In this document: one piece after another, positions 1 to 9,408 of the stretch | How positions within the stretch are numbered: the stretch's first letter is position 1 | How the letters are laid out: every line of letters begins with the position of its first letter | Position numbers and translations under genes: made by a program | The notes under the pieces: model-generated | Databases searched by the model: none | Seen by the model: the letters and a program-made list of their open reading frames with translations, nothing else | What the model was told of the DNA's origin: nothing | Source of the DNA: Podospora bellae-mahoneyi | Taxonomy: Eukaryota; Ascomycota; Sordariomycetes; Sordariales; Podosporaceae | Direction of reading: 5' to 3' | DNA: 64,000 nt | Assembly: GCF_035222275.1 (NCBI RefSeq) | Contig: NC_085881.1 | Location: 1,798,001 to 1,862,000, forward strand

Positions 1-1772
1 TCCATCCGGCCGAACGAACACATACCCAGGCAGAGACTGCTCAGAGAAGCCGAATCGTTTAAGGAGTGTCTCCTCCACCAACTCTGAAGGCCAGATATAA
101 TAGTCGTTCAAGGCGATTGCAGGTTCATCTTTGGCCTTTCGGTAGATAAAGTGCACGTCCAACCTGAAAGAAACCGCGCTCAACACCTTCTCTTTGGCAT
201 ACTCCAACGCATTGGTCTGTTCTTCGGAATGTTCTCCAGAGAACAACAAAAGATGGTGGGAACTGCCCACGCAGAGTGCCTGTACGGTGGTCGAAATAAT
301 TCCCGTGTTTCTCGATGTCAGCCAGAGCTTTCCATCAGGCAGACGGTCCCCTCCCTGAATTCGACCATCGAAACCTGCGGCAGTTCCAACGATTGGGCTC
401 ACTCCACGATATGTGACACCAAACATGGACAGAAATTTGTAGAACGCTCTATTCCACCAATCTGTGGGGGTGAGCCATGGCAAAATGTACCTGACTGCGA
501 AGTTGCGAATGGGTATGAAAAAGCGATTGGTGCTGGTCATGAATGCTATTCAAACTGGGTTAGCCGGTTGTTCCAATAACATATTTCATAATGACCTACT
601 GAACATTCGATCCGTACTTGACAAAAGCTCTTGTCCAATGGGATGTCTTTCGATGTGGTATGTGTCCAGGAAGGCGTCTGGATCTTGAACCTGTCCCTGT
701 AAAACAAAAGCTAGTTTCCATCCCAGATTGATGGCATCCTGAATTCCGGTGTTCATGCCCTTTCCGCCGACAGGGGAAGAGATATGAGCTGCATCACCAG
801 CAACAAAGATTCTCCTGTCGCGGTATTTGTTGACACCTTTGAGGTGTAGTCGGAACCTGCTGATCCACACCGGGTCTTCCAAAGTCCCTGAGCCTGGAGG
901 GGTGAACTTGTCGAACAATGACTGGAAATGTTCGAGAGTGGGCACTGAACTGGTATCACCCTGTTGGTCAAACGTGGCCGCCGGACCTGACACCACAATA
1001 CGAAAGAGGTCTTGACGAATGGGAAATATGGCAAACATTCCCTCTCGGGAAATCTGCAATAAGCCTTGGTCCTGTCGGCGGAGGTTGTTCCTGATTTGGA
1101 CGTCGCAGAGTAGAAAAGATTGCGGGTAGCTCGACCCTTTCCAAACCATGCCTTCACCTGCTTGACGAACAACAGATCGCGCACCATCACAGCCAATGAC
1201 GTACTTGGAGCGGACAGCTTCCACTTTCCCATCGTGACTTTGCAATTGTGTGGTGATGACTTTGTCATCCTGGACAATGCTGGTGGCGGTAAGGGAGCGT
1301 TCAATATTGACACCATGAGAAGACAGCGACTCGAGGAGAAAGCGTTCCGTTTCGGCTTGAGAGATGTTAAGTGGTAGCGGGAATCTGGTATCGCTGGCCT
1401 TGAACTGGTTGAGCGCAATGGCACCTGCTGGTTTGCCGTCAAGGCAAAGGGCCATGCCCTGGAGAATACGTCCACGAGGGATGAGCTCCTCGGCAGCGCC
1501 ATAGCGACTGAATAGTTCCAGTGTTCGAGGTTGAATAATCAGAGCACGACTCGTGGGAGAGGGAGCGTGTAGTTTGTCGACCTATCCTATTTGTAAGCCG
1601 AACGGATTGCCAGGGCAAGCAGTGTTGTTCGGCACAGAAAGATCCTCACGATTCGAAAAGACACCTGATGCAATACCAACTCCAAGGCCAATGCCATGCC
1701 AACAGGACCACCACCGACGATGAGGACATCGCAATCTGTGGCGGGATTCTCGACCTTGGGGTTGTCGTCCAT
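1..1772 (-). CDS. FAD-dependent aromatic-ring monooxygenase (phenol hydroxylase-like), 3' end cut by window
   Basis: Group A flavoprotein monooxygenase, expected to hydroxylate an aromatic or polyketide substrate with NAD(P)H and O2. I read three exons: 1772-1650, 1581-600 and 545 to the window edge, with introns of 68 and 54 nt (GTGAGG..TAG and GTAGGT..TAG). They give 550 residues with no stop yet. Seen in order: the Rossmann motif GGGPVG near residue 20, a CDGARSVVR (DG) motif, a GDAAHISSPVGGKGMN (GD/FAD-binding) motif followed by a helix like that of p-hydroxybenzoate hydroxylases, then about 180 residues matching the position and look of the thioredoxin-like C-terminal domain of phenol hydroxylases. 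Usual family length is about 570-650 residues, so only the last few tens are missing. The Met at 1772 is chosen because it precedes the GxGxxG motif by the normal distance. The substrate cannot be read from sequence; a nearby biosynthetic cluster would lie to the left of the window. Confidence 0.9.
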
Positions 1773-2792
1773 GATGTTTGTTGAATACCAGCTGGTTGCC
1801 AGTGCTGAAGGTGCTTGTTATCCTAGCAGCTCAAATTGAAGGAATAAGTATGCTGAAGAAGTATGCCGAGGCTTTCTGGGTTCAAGATATCGTCGATTCA
1901 CAAGACCCACACCGTCGGCCGTAAATGAACGCTTTCTTTGCTACTGGTCAAGGAGCGGGCGCCTTAGGAAGCGACCGTCTTTGAATTTTGCAAGTGTCAG
2001 AAACTCTCCTTCCCAAGCAGAGGGCTAAAAGTCCGCTTTAGGCCATGATAGCAATATTATCCGCTTGAGAACCTTTACGGCAGGTACGACTATGGTCAAC
2101 AGATCGACTCACATGGCAGGACCGACACACCGAGTCGCTTCTCATGACTTCAGGCGACTTCAAGTTGAAGCAAGGTTGGTGCCGAGCAGCTGAATTTCTT
2201 CAAGTTTGAGTGAAATGGCCTAAGATAGTTCATCTATTCTCATCGTAATAATCTTAGCAAGCAGATACAGTTTGAAAGAATGATCTCCGTGGTTGGAACA
2301 TGCTGCGTCGGTGTAAGTCAGTCAACAAAGGCACATTAAACATGCGCCCACTTTGTCCTGGCATGATTACTAGCAGCTCGTAAGTGACCTGACTGTTATT
2401 TGCTCGCACCATGCATGATTACCAACCTGTCAAGTTTGTAACCCTTCATTCAACATTTCCTGATATTTGTTGAAGGGGCTTCAGGGTTATATATGAGAAT
2501 ATCATGCCATCAGGCCGTGCAACCCTTATCGATAACAGCAACGTAATGGAGCACGGACGTCTGTGGGCGCTTCTAGTGTACTTCACTGAAAGCTCGAAGA
2601 TGGCAAACAAACTTCCGACTCAAATCAATTGGTTCTTTTTTGTCTCATGATTTCATCTGGTGTAAGGGCTTGCTCTTTTCCAAACATCTTTATATAGAAA
2701 CTACGCACAGTATTTGTGGCTGGTGCTACCCGCCTTCAACAAGGAGGTGTGTCGGCTTGACTTCACTCATCACTAACTTACCACCATCCACG
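1773..2792. other. Divergent promoter region, no gene seen
   Basis: About 1 kb between the divergently transcribed monooxygenase and the next gene. No convincing reading frame. It should hold both promoters. Confidence 0.6.
2691..2697 (+). promoter_or_regulatory. TATA box candidate
   Basis: TATATAG, about 95 bases before the chosen start at 2793; a plausible core promoter for the next gene. Confidence 0.4.
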
Positions 2793-3839
2793 ATGGAGCT
2801 AGGCAAATCCCGCCATGCACCTTGGAATAGAGGGAAAGCCACGCCGCCAACAGTACACTCCAGCAACTACCGGTCAACCTCGCTAACCGTCAATCCTGCG
2901 CCCACTTCATCCACAACTACCACCACCATCTACCTCTCTGACAACAACATCATCGCCAACCCCATATATCCCACCCCTCAGAGCCGCTCCCACCCACCAC
3001 CATCCTCACATACCCCCAACCCCCACAAATCCACCGCCCTCAGAGCGGCCCTAGAACTCTCCCGTTACCGCAAGATCCTCCGTCGCCTTCAATGGAAGTC
3101 ACAATTCCTCGACAGCGGCTACCAACTCGCCACCCACCGCCTCAGCCAGGACCCCCAGCAAGTAGCTGAACGAGAGCTAATGTTCAAACTGGACTTTTTC
3201 GAGTACTACATGCTCATAGAGCGAGCGGTAGTTCATCTCCTCGCCGTCTTTGGCGTAGACATTGACCGGCACACCATCTCAGAATCCAGCCGTGACGTTT
3301 CACCGGTGAAACAGAGTCAAGGCCAGAGACTCGGTCTTTCAGGTAGTCGCTGGGGCCGAGATGGTAACAACAGATCCAACCACCGATATCACGCCAACGT
3401 CCTCGAAGCCTTGGATAAACCCCACAACCCCCTCCATGGGATCCTTGGACAGGGAGAGGTGAGGAAGCAACTTGGGAGGGCGAAGGATCTTCGGAATAGG
3501 TGGAAGACAGCCGGGGAGGAGATTGACGACGGGGGCTTCCTAGGTCAGCAACAGCCGAGGGAATGGCAGATGACGAAGAAGATAGCGGCGCCGTTGGAGA
3601 CGTATGATTTGTCTAATATGTTGAGGGCGATCTCGGGTGGGTTTGGGGAGGCGGGGCGGTTGGCGGAGGAGTATGTCATGAGCTTTGAGTCGGTGATGAT
3701 GAGCGGTGGGGAGGGAAGCGGTGATATGGTCATGGCTGATGAGAATGGGGAGCCGATGCTGGATTGGGGGGCGGCGATTAGGAATGAGGAGACACAGTGG
3801 GATTTTATGGTGGATGCAATGGATTGGGAGGCGGTTTGA
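2793..3839 (+). CDS. Fungal protein of unknown function, 348 aa
   Basis: Single exon. I do not recognise the family. The first 90 or so residues are Thr/Ser/Pro-rich and probably disordered. From about residue 95 there is an ordered-looking helical region: a basic stretch around SRYRKILRRLQWKSQFLD, then an aromatic-rich helix with FFEYYMLIERAVVHLL. A third part, near residues 205-245, pairs a HRYHANVLEALD motif with GEVRKQLGRAKDLRNRW. The C-terminus is acidic and ends in repeated Trp-containing acidic segments. There is no signal peptide or membrane segment. The frame is open back to about 2640, but the first ATG is at 2793, just after a TATA-like box. The contrast between the disordered head and the patterned helical body supports a real protein. 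It has a long overlapping antisense reading frame that I treat as a shadow. Confidence 0.75.
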   Translation: MELGKSRHAPWNRGKATPPTVHSSNYRSTSLTVNPAPTSSTTTTTIYLSDNNIIANPIYPTPQSRSHPPPSSHTPNPHKSTALRAALELSRYRKILRRLQWKSQFLDSGYQLATHRLSQDPQQVAERELMFKLDFFEYYMLIERAVVHLLAVFGVDIDRHTISESSRDVSPVKQSQGQRLGLSGSRWGRDGNNRSNHRYHANVLEALDKPHNPLHGILGQGEVRKQLGRAKDLRNRWKTAGEEIDDGGFLGQQQPREWQMTKKIAAPLETYDLSNMLRAISGGFGEAGRLAEEYVMSFESVMMSGGEGSGDMVMADENGEPMLDWGAAIRNEETQWDFMVDAMDWEAV

Positions 3840-4202
3840 GGCTTTGTTGCAGGTGTTTTGGTTGCATAGCTTGGTTATTATTTCGAAGTACCATTGCTGG
3901 AGTTTGTGGGCATCGGGCGTGCGTTGTGAGCGTGTTGACTTGGTTAGCATTGAAGCTGTCATGGAGATGGTTGTGGTTAGAAACAGAACGACTTGACCTA
4001 GATACCCTGTAGTTTGAACGACTTGTGCGTATTTCCTTAGAATTGATACAACCCACGCAAAAAAAAAAAAATCATGGTGAAAAGGAAATATGAAGATTAT
4101 GTGCAAGGTCGTGGAGGCCAATGAGCTAAGAGCAGATGGTCGATGGTTTATATATTAGGTCCACGTTGTGTCATTCATCGTCTCCTACCATCACCACTCC
4201 CA

Positions 4203-4410
4203 GTTCAAATGGTCGAGTGGTATGGGTGGGAGAGGAGATCTTCCCAGCCCTGGTGAAAGGTGCCGGTGCTCGTGTTCAGCACAAAGTGCCGCTTATCAGG
4301 AGGTTCCCGGTCGATTCCTGACGCCACCCACGATTAGCAAAATCCCAAGAGAATTTTTGTAGCTGGTAAACCCCCTAAATTGGGAGAGGGGCCGGTAAGC
4401 TTTTGCTTTT
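4203..4410 (+). ncRNA. Possible Pol III transcript or tRNA-derived remnant
   Basis: TGGTCGAGTGG at 4210-4220 fits a tRNA A box. About 90 bases on, GGTCGATTCC, flanked by a CAGGA/TCCTG stem, resembles a B box whose T-loop carries about five extra bases. Between them lies a strong hairpin (GGGTGGGAGA against TCTTCCCAGCCC), then a GTGCT/AGCAC hairpin. Further right are a CCCC/GGGG hairpin and a run of six T that would stop Pol III. A normal tRNA is ruled out because the 3' acceptor strand ACGCCACC has no matching 5' strand. It could be a SINE-like or tRNA-derived relic, a structured RNA, or chance. Confidence 0.25.
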
Positions 4411-5953
4411 TTACTGAATATTCTTTTTTTTGCTTCAGTCCCATTGATAATGAAAGGCCTCTTGGTTATTTTTTACTCCAACTCAGACCCTCCTCGACGG
4501 TCAAATTAGTAGTAGCAAAGCCTCGGCGGATGCCTCGACCAGTTCGTACGAGCCAAACGGGATAGATGGAAACATGCGGTACGACAAGACTAACACGACG
4601 AGGTGGACACAAACGCGGGTATACAGAGCACGCAGCAAGGCAAAGGGAAGAGGCATAGCATGACGATTCTGCAACGGTCATGTAGGCTCAATGTACCGTA
4701 CAGTAGCGCAGTCTTTACACACGACGCGGTGATCTGATCCCAGCATTACACCGGACGTTTGCGGAGAATACACAACCTGTTGCCATCAGGTGATACTCTG
4801 ACAACCATATCCCAAAACTCGAGAGTGTTGAACGATAACGGTCTGTAAGGCTCACGTTGTGAGACGTCTAACGGCGAGCAAACAAGCCGCCAAGATGACT
4901 AGCAATGAAATCCAGACGGTAACGTTACTCAGCCTCCTGATCGACTCGAGTCTACAAATCTCGTTGGCGAGGTGGAAAACAACGTTGGCCATGCTGTCAG
5001 ACAGGAAGGAATGCTCCTTCCAACATTCTGTCGCACAACAGCCTCAGCTGAAGAGGAAGTCGCACTTGGTCCGCACCAACGGATCAACACCTTCCTCTTG
5101 TCAGCAGCAACGGTCAAGACAGATGTGGCTTGCATCTTCAACTTGAACCCCACAGCAGCCACCATGCGGAGTCGATCCACAAAACAAAAAAAAAACAAAA
5201 AACCAGACTTGATTGATGGAATGCTTCACAACCGTTGTCTCTATGAGCTGTTGGAGTAGGAGCCCGAGAAAACACAGCTACTGCAAGTTTATTAGCCGCG
5301 TAGGTGGGTAGGTGGGAATAGGGTCGAATACGAGGTCGTCTCCAAGATCTCCAACGGCTCCCCGTGACTACCGCTTAGCGACCCCAATTGCCGATCTTCA
5401 GTCGAGACCCACTGCCAACTCAACATACGCACTTTCTACATTCTAGAAACCTCGTACGGGAACCACGGACTCCCGTCTCTCGTGAAGAGAAAGACGTCGT
5501 CAGCATTCCTTCCTTCAGGCTGAGCTTCATCGTATCGTGGAACAATGAAAAATGCAGTGCACTCTAGACAGTCCGGGGCGATCCAGAGCACATGGTTGGT
5601 CACGGCCGGTGTTGATATTTCCTCCCCAGAAATAAACCAAGATTGATCCAATGATCTGGAGATGGGTGGATGGTTGTAGCTGCTTCGGTTGTTGTTTGCC
5701 AACTCTCGCTTCCTCCCCCATGGATGACCCATCGCTTGGCTATGACGCCAGGTAGGGAAGGGGCACCGCGACATCGTATCGTGTTTGCAACCCTCCACAT
5801 CGTATCATGAAAGGCGAACGATTCCGGATTCGGCAATCGGCGGGCTTTGCTTTCCTGCTGTGTGCTTTGGGAGGTGATTCGACTCGGATGGAGTGCTCCT
5901 CACGAGGCTGATGGAGCTCAGAGAAGGAGCCTCGGGGAGGGGAAAGCGGAGGG

Positions 5954-5960
5954 TATAAGA
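5954..5960 (+). promoter_or_regulatory. TATA box of the cerato-platanin gene
   Basis: TATAAGA about 186 bases before the start codon, followed by a CT-rich leader, the usual arrangement for strongly expressed fungal secreted-protein genes. Confidence 0.5.
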
Positions 5961-5998
5961 TCTCAAGCCTGTCCTCCATCTCGACTTCAACTTCTTTT

Positions 5999-6025
5999 CT
6001 CTCTCTCTCTCTCTCTCTTTCTCAA
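5999..6025 (+). repeat. CT-dinucleotide repeat in 5' leader
   Basis: A run of (CT)n ending in TTTCTC, between the TATA box and the start codon of the cerato-platanin gene. Pyrimidine tracts of this kind commonly precede transcription starts in highly expressed fungal genes. Confidence 0.7.
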
Positions 6026-6139
6026 TCACCAGCTCCAACAGTTTCAACTCCGTTCAAGCACGCTTCTTCTCGGACTCAGCATCATTCAGACGCATCATTT
6101 CTCTTCTTCAAAAGGCACAACTTGCGATATTCCACCATT

Positions 6140-6630
6140 ATGCACTTCTCCAAGATCTTCAGCATCTTCACTCTTGCTGCCGCGGCGTCGGCAACCACAG
6201 GTAAGCCCTCATTCCGATCACCTCCTTTCGTCTCTCGCCACTTCCCCGATGCCAACTGACACACCCTCCAACAGTCTCTTACGACATCGGCTATGACGAC
6301 CCCAACCGCAGCCTCGAGTCGGTCGCCTGCTCGGATGGCATGAACGGTCTTATCTGGAAGTACGGCTGGAAGAAGCAGGGCGACGTTAGGAATTTCCCCT
6401 TTATTGGAGGCGCTCAGGCGGTGGCGGGCTGGAACTCTCCCAACTGCGGCACTTGCTGGTCGGCGACGTGGAACGGCAACACTATATATGTGCTGGCTAT
6501 TGACCACACTGGCTCCGGCCTTAACTTGGGATTGCGCGGGATGGATGCTCTGACTAATGGCCATGGGCAGGAGCTGGGCCGTGTTGATGCTGTTGTTGCT
6601 CAGGTGCCTATCAGTCGGTGCGGTCTCTAG
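6140..6630 (+). CDS. Cerato-platanin (SnodProt-type secreted protein)
   Basis: Secreted small cysteine-rich protein of 138 residues, the normal family length. Cerato-platanins have an expansin-like double-psi beta-barrel, bind chitin oligomers and often elicit plant defence. Exons 6140-6200 and 6275-6630 flank a 74-nt GTAAGC..CAG intron just after the signal peptide, which is residues 1-18 or so (hydrophobic core [12 protein letters not shown]). The mature protein starts near [10 protein letters not shown], a family signature, and has the four conserved cysteines in ACSDG, NCGTCW and the final SRCGL. A TATA box and a CT-rich leader lie upstream, suggesting strong expression. It is followed after 130 bases by a convergent hydrolase gene. 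Nothing is broken. Confidence 0.97.
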
Positions 6631-6762
6631 AATGGGTTGGATGGGCATTTGTAAGGGGCGTGAACATTGGGTTTTGACATCATGGATTGGGCGGGAGTGG
6701 AATTATGATGGAATGACATACTACTTGTAATGCAGTAATGGAAGGTTATGACATGGTTATCG

Positions 6763-7647
6763 TCAATGCTGTGGTATCTGTGACTTGAGGAAGGCGGTGA
6801 TGTCTGTGATCATTTCGGGATAGAACCAGTGGCCGAGACCTGGGTATTCGTTCCAGGAGGTGTTGACGCTTAGTTCTGAGAGAGTCGATGCTGCCTCTTT
6901 GCCATGAGCGATGAGGACTTTGTCATCTTCGGTTCCATGCGCCAGAAACACAGGTGTATCAAAGGAATTTGGACGAGTGATAGGACTGTTGCCTTCCAGC
7001 TCCAGACTTTCTCGCAAAGCCTGCACAGCAGCAGCTTCGACATCTTGCGGCTTGTCCTCATCATCCTCACCATTACCCCCAAATGGGTCAAACTCATCTT
7101 CTTCGGTGTCACCCTTTCTGCTAGCGAAGTCTTTCGTCGCCCTTTGAACTGTCCTAACAAAAGGCAACCATCCGCACATTCCCACGCAGCGGCCTAGTGG
7201 TTCCCCTTCCCAAAGCAGCAAAGCCATCAACGAAGCTGCACACCCTTGACTCAACCCGCCGAGGAACATCCTCCTCGAGTCACCACCCACCAGCGCAATT
7301 TCCTGTCTGAGTAGATCATGGAGATATGATGTGGTCTGTTGAAGTCCGTCAATAGACCTCCACTCGTCCTGGCCTGGGTTGAGGACCGAGGCGGGGGAGT
7401 CGAGGTGCCAGCCGTCGAACCATTGGGTGATGAGGGAGCGGGCGTAGATTGTTGCTCGGGACTTTGGGGCGGTGGGGAGGATGATTTTGAGAGAAGGAAA
7501 CGATTGTTGGAGGGGAGAGCAGAAAGGGAGGAGGGAGGAGGGGGAGTTGCCTCTGCCGTGGAGGAGGACGAGTGTGAAGCTGTGAGGGGGGTTGAGAGGG
7601 GGGAGGATGAGAGGGTCGGGGAAGGGAGGAGACATTGTGTGGGACAT
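6763..7647 (-). CDS. Alpha/beta hydrolase, acyl-protein thioesterase/carboxylesterase type, 294 aa
   Basis: A serine hydrolase of the phospholipase/carboxylesterase (LYPLA) family; likely substrates are acyl esters or thioesters. Single exon. Seen: LLHGRGNSPSSLLPF (the HGxG oxyanion loop), the nucleophile elbow GLSQG, the acid in AHGTEDDKV and the histidine in PGLGHW. The full triad is present in the family order. Between the nucleophile and acid there is an acidic insertion (about 40 residues rich in Asp and Glu) not typical of short LYPLA enzymes but seen in several fungal paralogues. I start at 7647 (MSHTMSPPF); the frame is open further up to 7806, but those residues are low-complexity Ser/Pro/Thr and not conserved-looking. 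A second Met lies 4 codons on. No signal peptide, so probably cytosolic. It converges on the cerato-platanin gene. Confidence 0.88.
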   Translation of the reverse strand: MSHTMSPPFPDPLILPPLNPPHSFTLVLLHGRGNSPSSLLPFCSPLQQSFPSLKIILPTAPKSRATIYARSLITQWFDGWHLDSPASVLNPGQDEWRSIDGLQQTTSYLHDLLRQEIALVGGDSRRMFLGGLSQGCAASLMALLLWEGEPLGRCVGMCGWLPFVRTVQRATKDFASRKGDTEEDEFDPFGGNGEDDEDKPQDVEAAAVQALRESLELEGNSPITRPNSFDTPVFLAHGTEDDKVLIAHGKEAASTLSELSVNTSWNEYPGLGHWFYPEMITDITAFLKSQIPQH

Positions 7648-8171
7648 GAATTGGGTGAGAGAGGGGGAAGAATGGGGAATTGGAGGGGAGAGACGATAGG
7701 TTTTGTTCGTTGTGGTTTGGTCTGTTGGTTGGTGGGTGATTTGCTTTGTCGGCAGAGGCGGTATGATCGCGAAGATGAAATGAAGGCAGGAAGATTTGGA
7801 ATGCAAACAACAGCGCTTGAAGCTATACCCATCTTTGAATTGACATCATCACGGTGTTGTCAGGGTCCCCCTTGTGCAGCTGTGCAAGGGGTCCTGCGCA
7901 AGCCAAAACGCCAAGCGCAACTTTACACCAATCATTTCGCTGCCCGGATCAGCCTTACGCAGGGGCATCAAGGTGCGCAAGCTCCACCAGCCCGCCTCGC
8001 AACCTCCGCCTGACAACGGGGAGCACATGATGCGACACAGCCCACCGCCTCCAGCAGAAGACATGTTGTATCATTGCGCCAACATCATCTGCATTGCTTG
8101 ATACTTGTTCATCATTAACATTCAAACCACCATTGAATTGACCACTGTTGCCCATTAGGAACACTTGCACC
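7648..8171. other. Divergent promoter region
   Basis: About 520 bases between the hydrolase and the RNase T2 gene; no separate gene seen. Confidence 0.6.
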
Positions 8172-9408
8172 ATGGCGCCCTCTCTGCGCGACATCGTCTC
8201 ACAAGCCACGAGCTTCATCTCCCAACTCCCACTCCTCGGCGGCGGCAGTGATAGCTTCCAACCACCGAGCGATGTCTCCTTCTACGATCCCCTCACCAGC
8301 GGCCCATCATGTCCCATCGATGGCCCGGTGAGCTGCCACAACAGCACACCGATTGCAGAGCCCAACTCGTGTTGCTTTGTCTACCCCGGCGGCAAGATCC
8401 TCCTCACGCAGTTTTGGGATCAGCAAGTCCATGCTGGGGGTGCCGAGGAGGACTGGACTCTTCACGGGCTATGGTGCGTACATCTCTTTTTTTTTTTTTT
8501 TTTTTTTTTTTTTATACCGCGGCCATAGGGGACAAAAGAGGGAGATATCTACAGCCGAAGGAAGAGGGGATATGCCCAAGAGTAGAACGCGCTTGACCAG
8601 CCCACATTGCAATGGAAAAGATAACAGCGGGAATAACAACGAGTGCTAATCATGCCTCTCAAATAGGCCCGACCTCTGCGATGGCACCTACGACCAGTTC
8701 TGCAACATGACTCCGCAGTACCACAACATCACTGCCGTTCTAGAGCAGCACGGTCAGCATGAACTCGTTCAGTTCATGGATCGGTATTGGCTGGCATCCT
8801 CGTGAGTCCTTTTTGCCTCGCCCGAAAGTGCGATCTCTCGGCACGGGTGATACGGAAGTAGAGAGAAGCGATGAAGAGGATCATGAGCTTCACTCTTCCG
8901 GGCCGACCTCGGGTTCTGTTTTCCTATTTGGACCAGAAGCTAACGTTTGGAACCATTTAGGGGACCAAACTCCAGACTGTGGGAGCACGAGTTCAACAAG
9001 CACGGCACATGCATCAACACTCTTGCCCCTGCGTGCTATGGCGACTCGCATAAACCGGGGCTGGAGGTGGTTGATTACTTTCAGCGCGCTGCCGCCCTCT
9101 TTCGGACGCTGGATACCTACCACGCTCTTCAAACCGCCGGGATCGTCCCCCGCCCGAGGAAGCACTACCCTCTTGCTGATGTCCAGGCCGCTCTGGAGAA
9201 GTACAGTGGCGGGAAAGTGGTGCTCCGCTGCGGTGGACGTCGCGATGTGCTCCACGAGGCCTGGTATGTCTACTTTATCAGGGGCAGCTTGCAGACCGGA
9301 GACTTCATTCCGGCTCAGGACCGCGGTGGCAAGGAGGAAGACGCTGGCAACTGTGCCCCCTGGATCAAGTACCTGCCCAAGAGGCACCCAAGAGGAGCGG
9401 ACTTGTAA
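8172..9408 (+). CDS. RNase T2 family ribonuclease, 294 aa
   Basis: Endoribonuclease of the T2 family (acid, secretory or vacuolar RNases that cleave RNA to 3' nucleotides through a cyclic intermediate). Exons 8172-8473, 8667-8801 and 8961-9408; introns 193 and 159 nt, both GT..AG, giving phases that join to one frame. Both catalytic blocks are intact: CAS-1 as WTLHGLWP, split by intron 1, and CAS-2 as WEHEFNKHGTC. Cysteine spacing around SCCFVYPGG and CDGTYDQFC is normal for the family. The odd point is the N-terminus: MAPSLRDIVSQATSFISQLPLLGG is only weakly hydrophobic, not a clear signal peptide, so a further 5' exon or atypical targeting is possible; an in-frame Met at 8148 does not help. 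Intron 1 holds a run of 27 T. The same locus has a cerato-platanin 1.5 kb upstream. Confidence 0.93.
8487..8513 (+). repeat. Poly-T run (27) in RNase T2 intron 1
   Basis: An uninterrupted run of T just after the intron donor. It could be a real microsatellite or partly a sequencing artefact in length. Confidence 0.8.

Larger units (their letters stand above)
3840..6139. other. Intergenic, one possible small RNA, otherwise no gene seen
   Basis: 2.3 kb. It contains the Pol III-like candidate at about 4203-4410 (listed separately), several short unconvincing reading frames on both strands, and at its right end the cerato-platanin leader with a CT-repeat. Confidence 0.5.

Noticed and set aside
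4270-4295. GTGCTC..AGCAC hairpin resembling the start of U6 snRNA
   Set aside because: No ACAGAGA sequence follows; the stem alone is not diagnostic.
5436-5798. 120-codon minus-strand frame
   Set aside because: No recognisable motif; not enough to call a gene.
7339-8013. Long frame opposite the hydrolase gene
   Set aside because: Antisense shadow of a GC-rich coding exon; Gly/Glu-rich translation.
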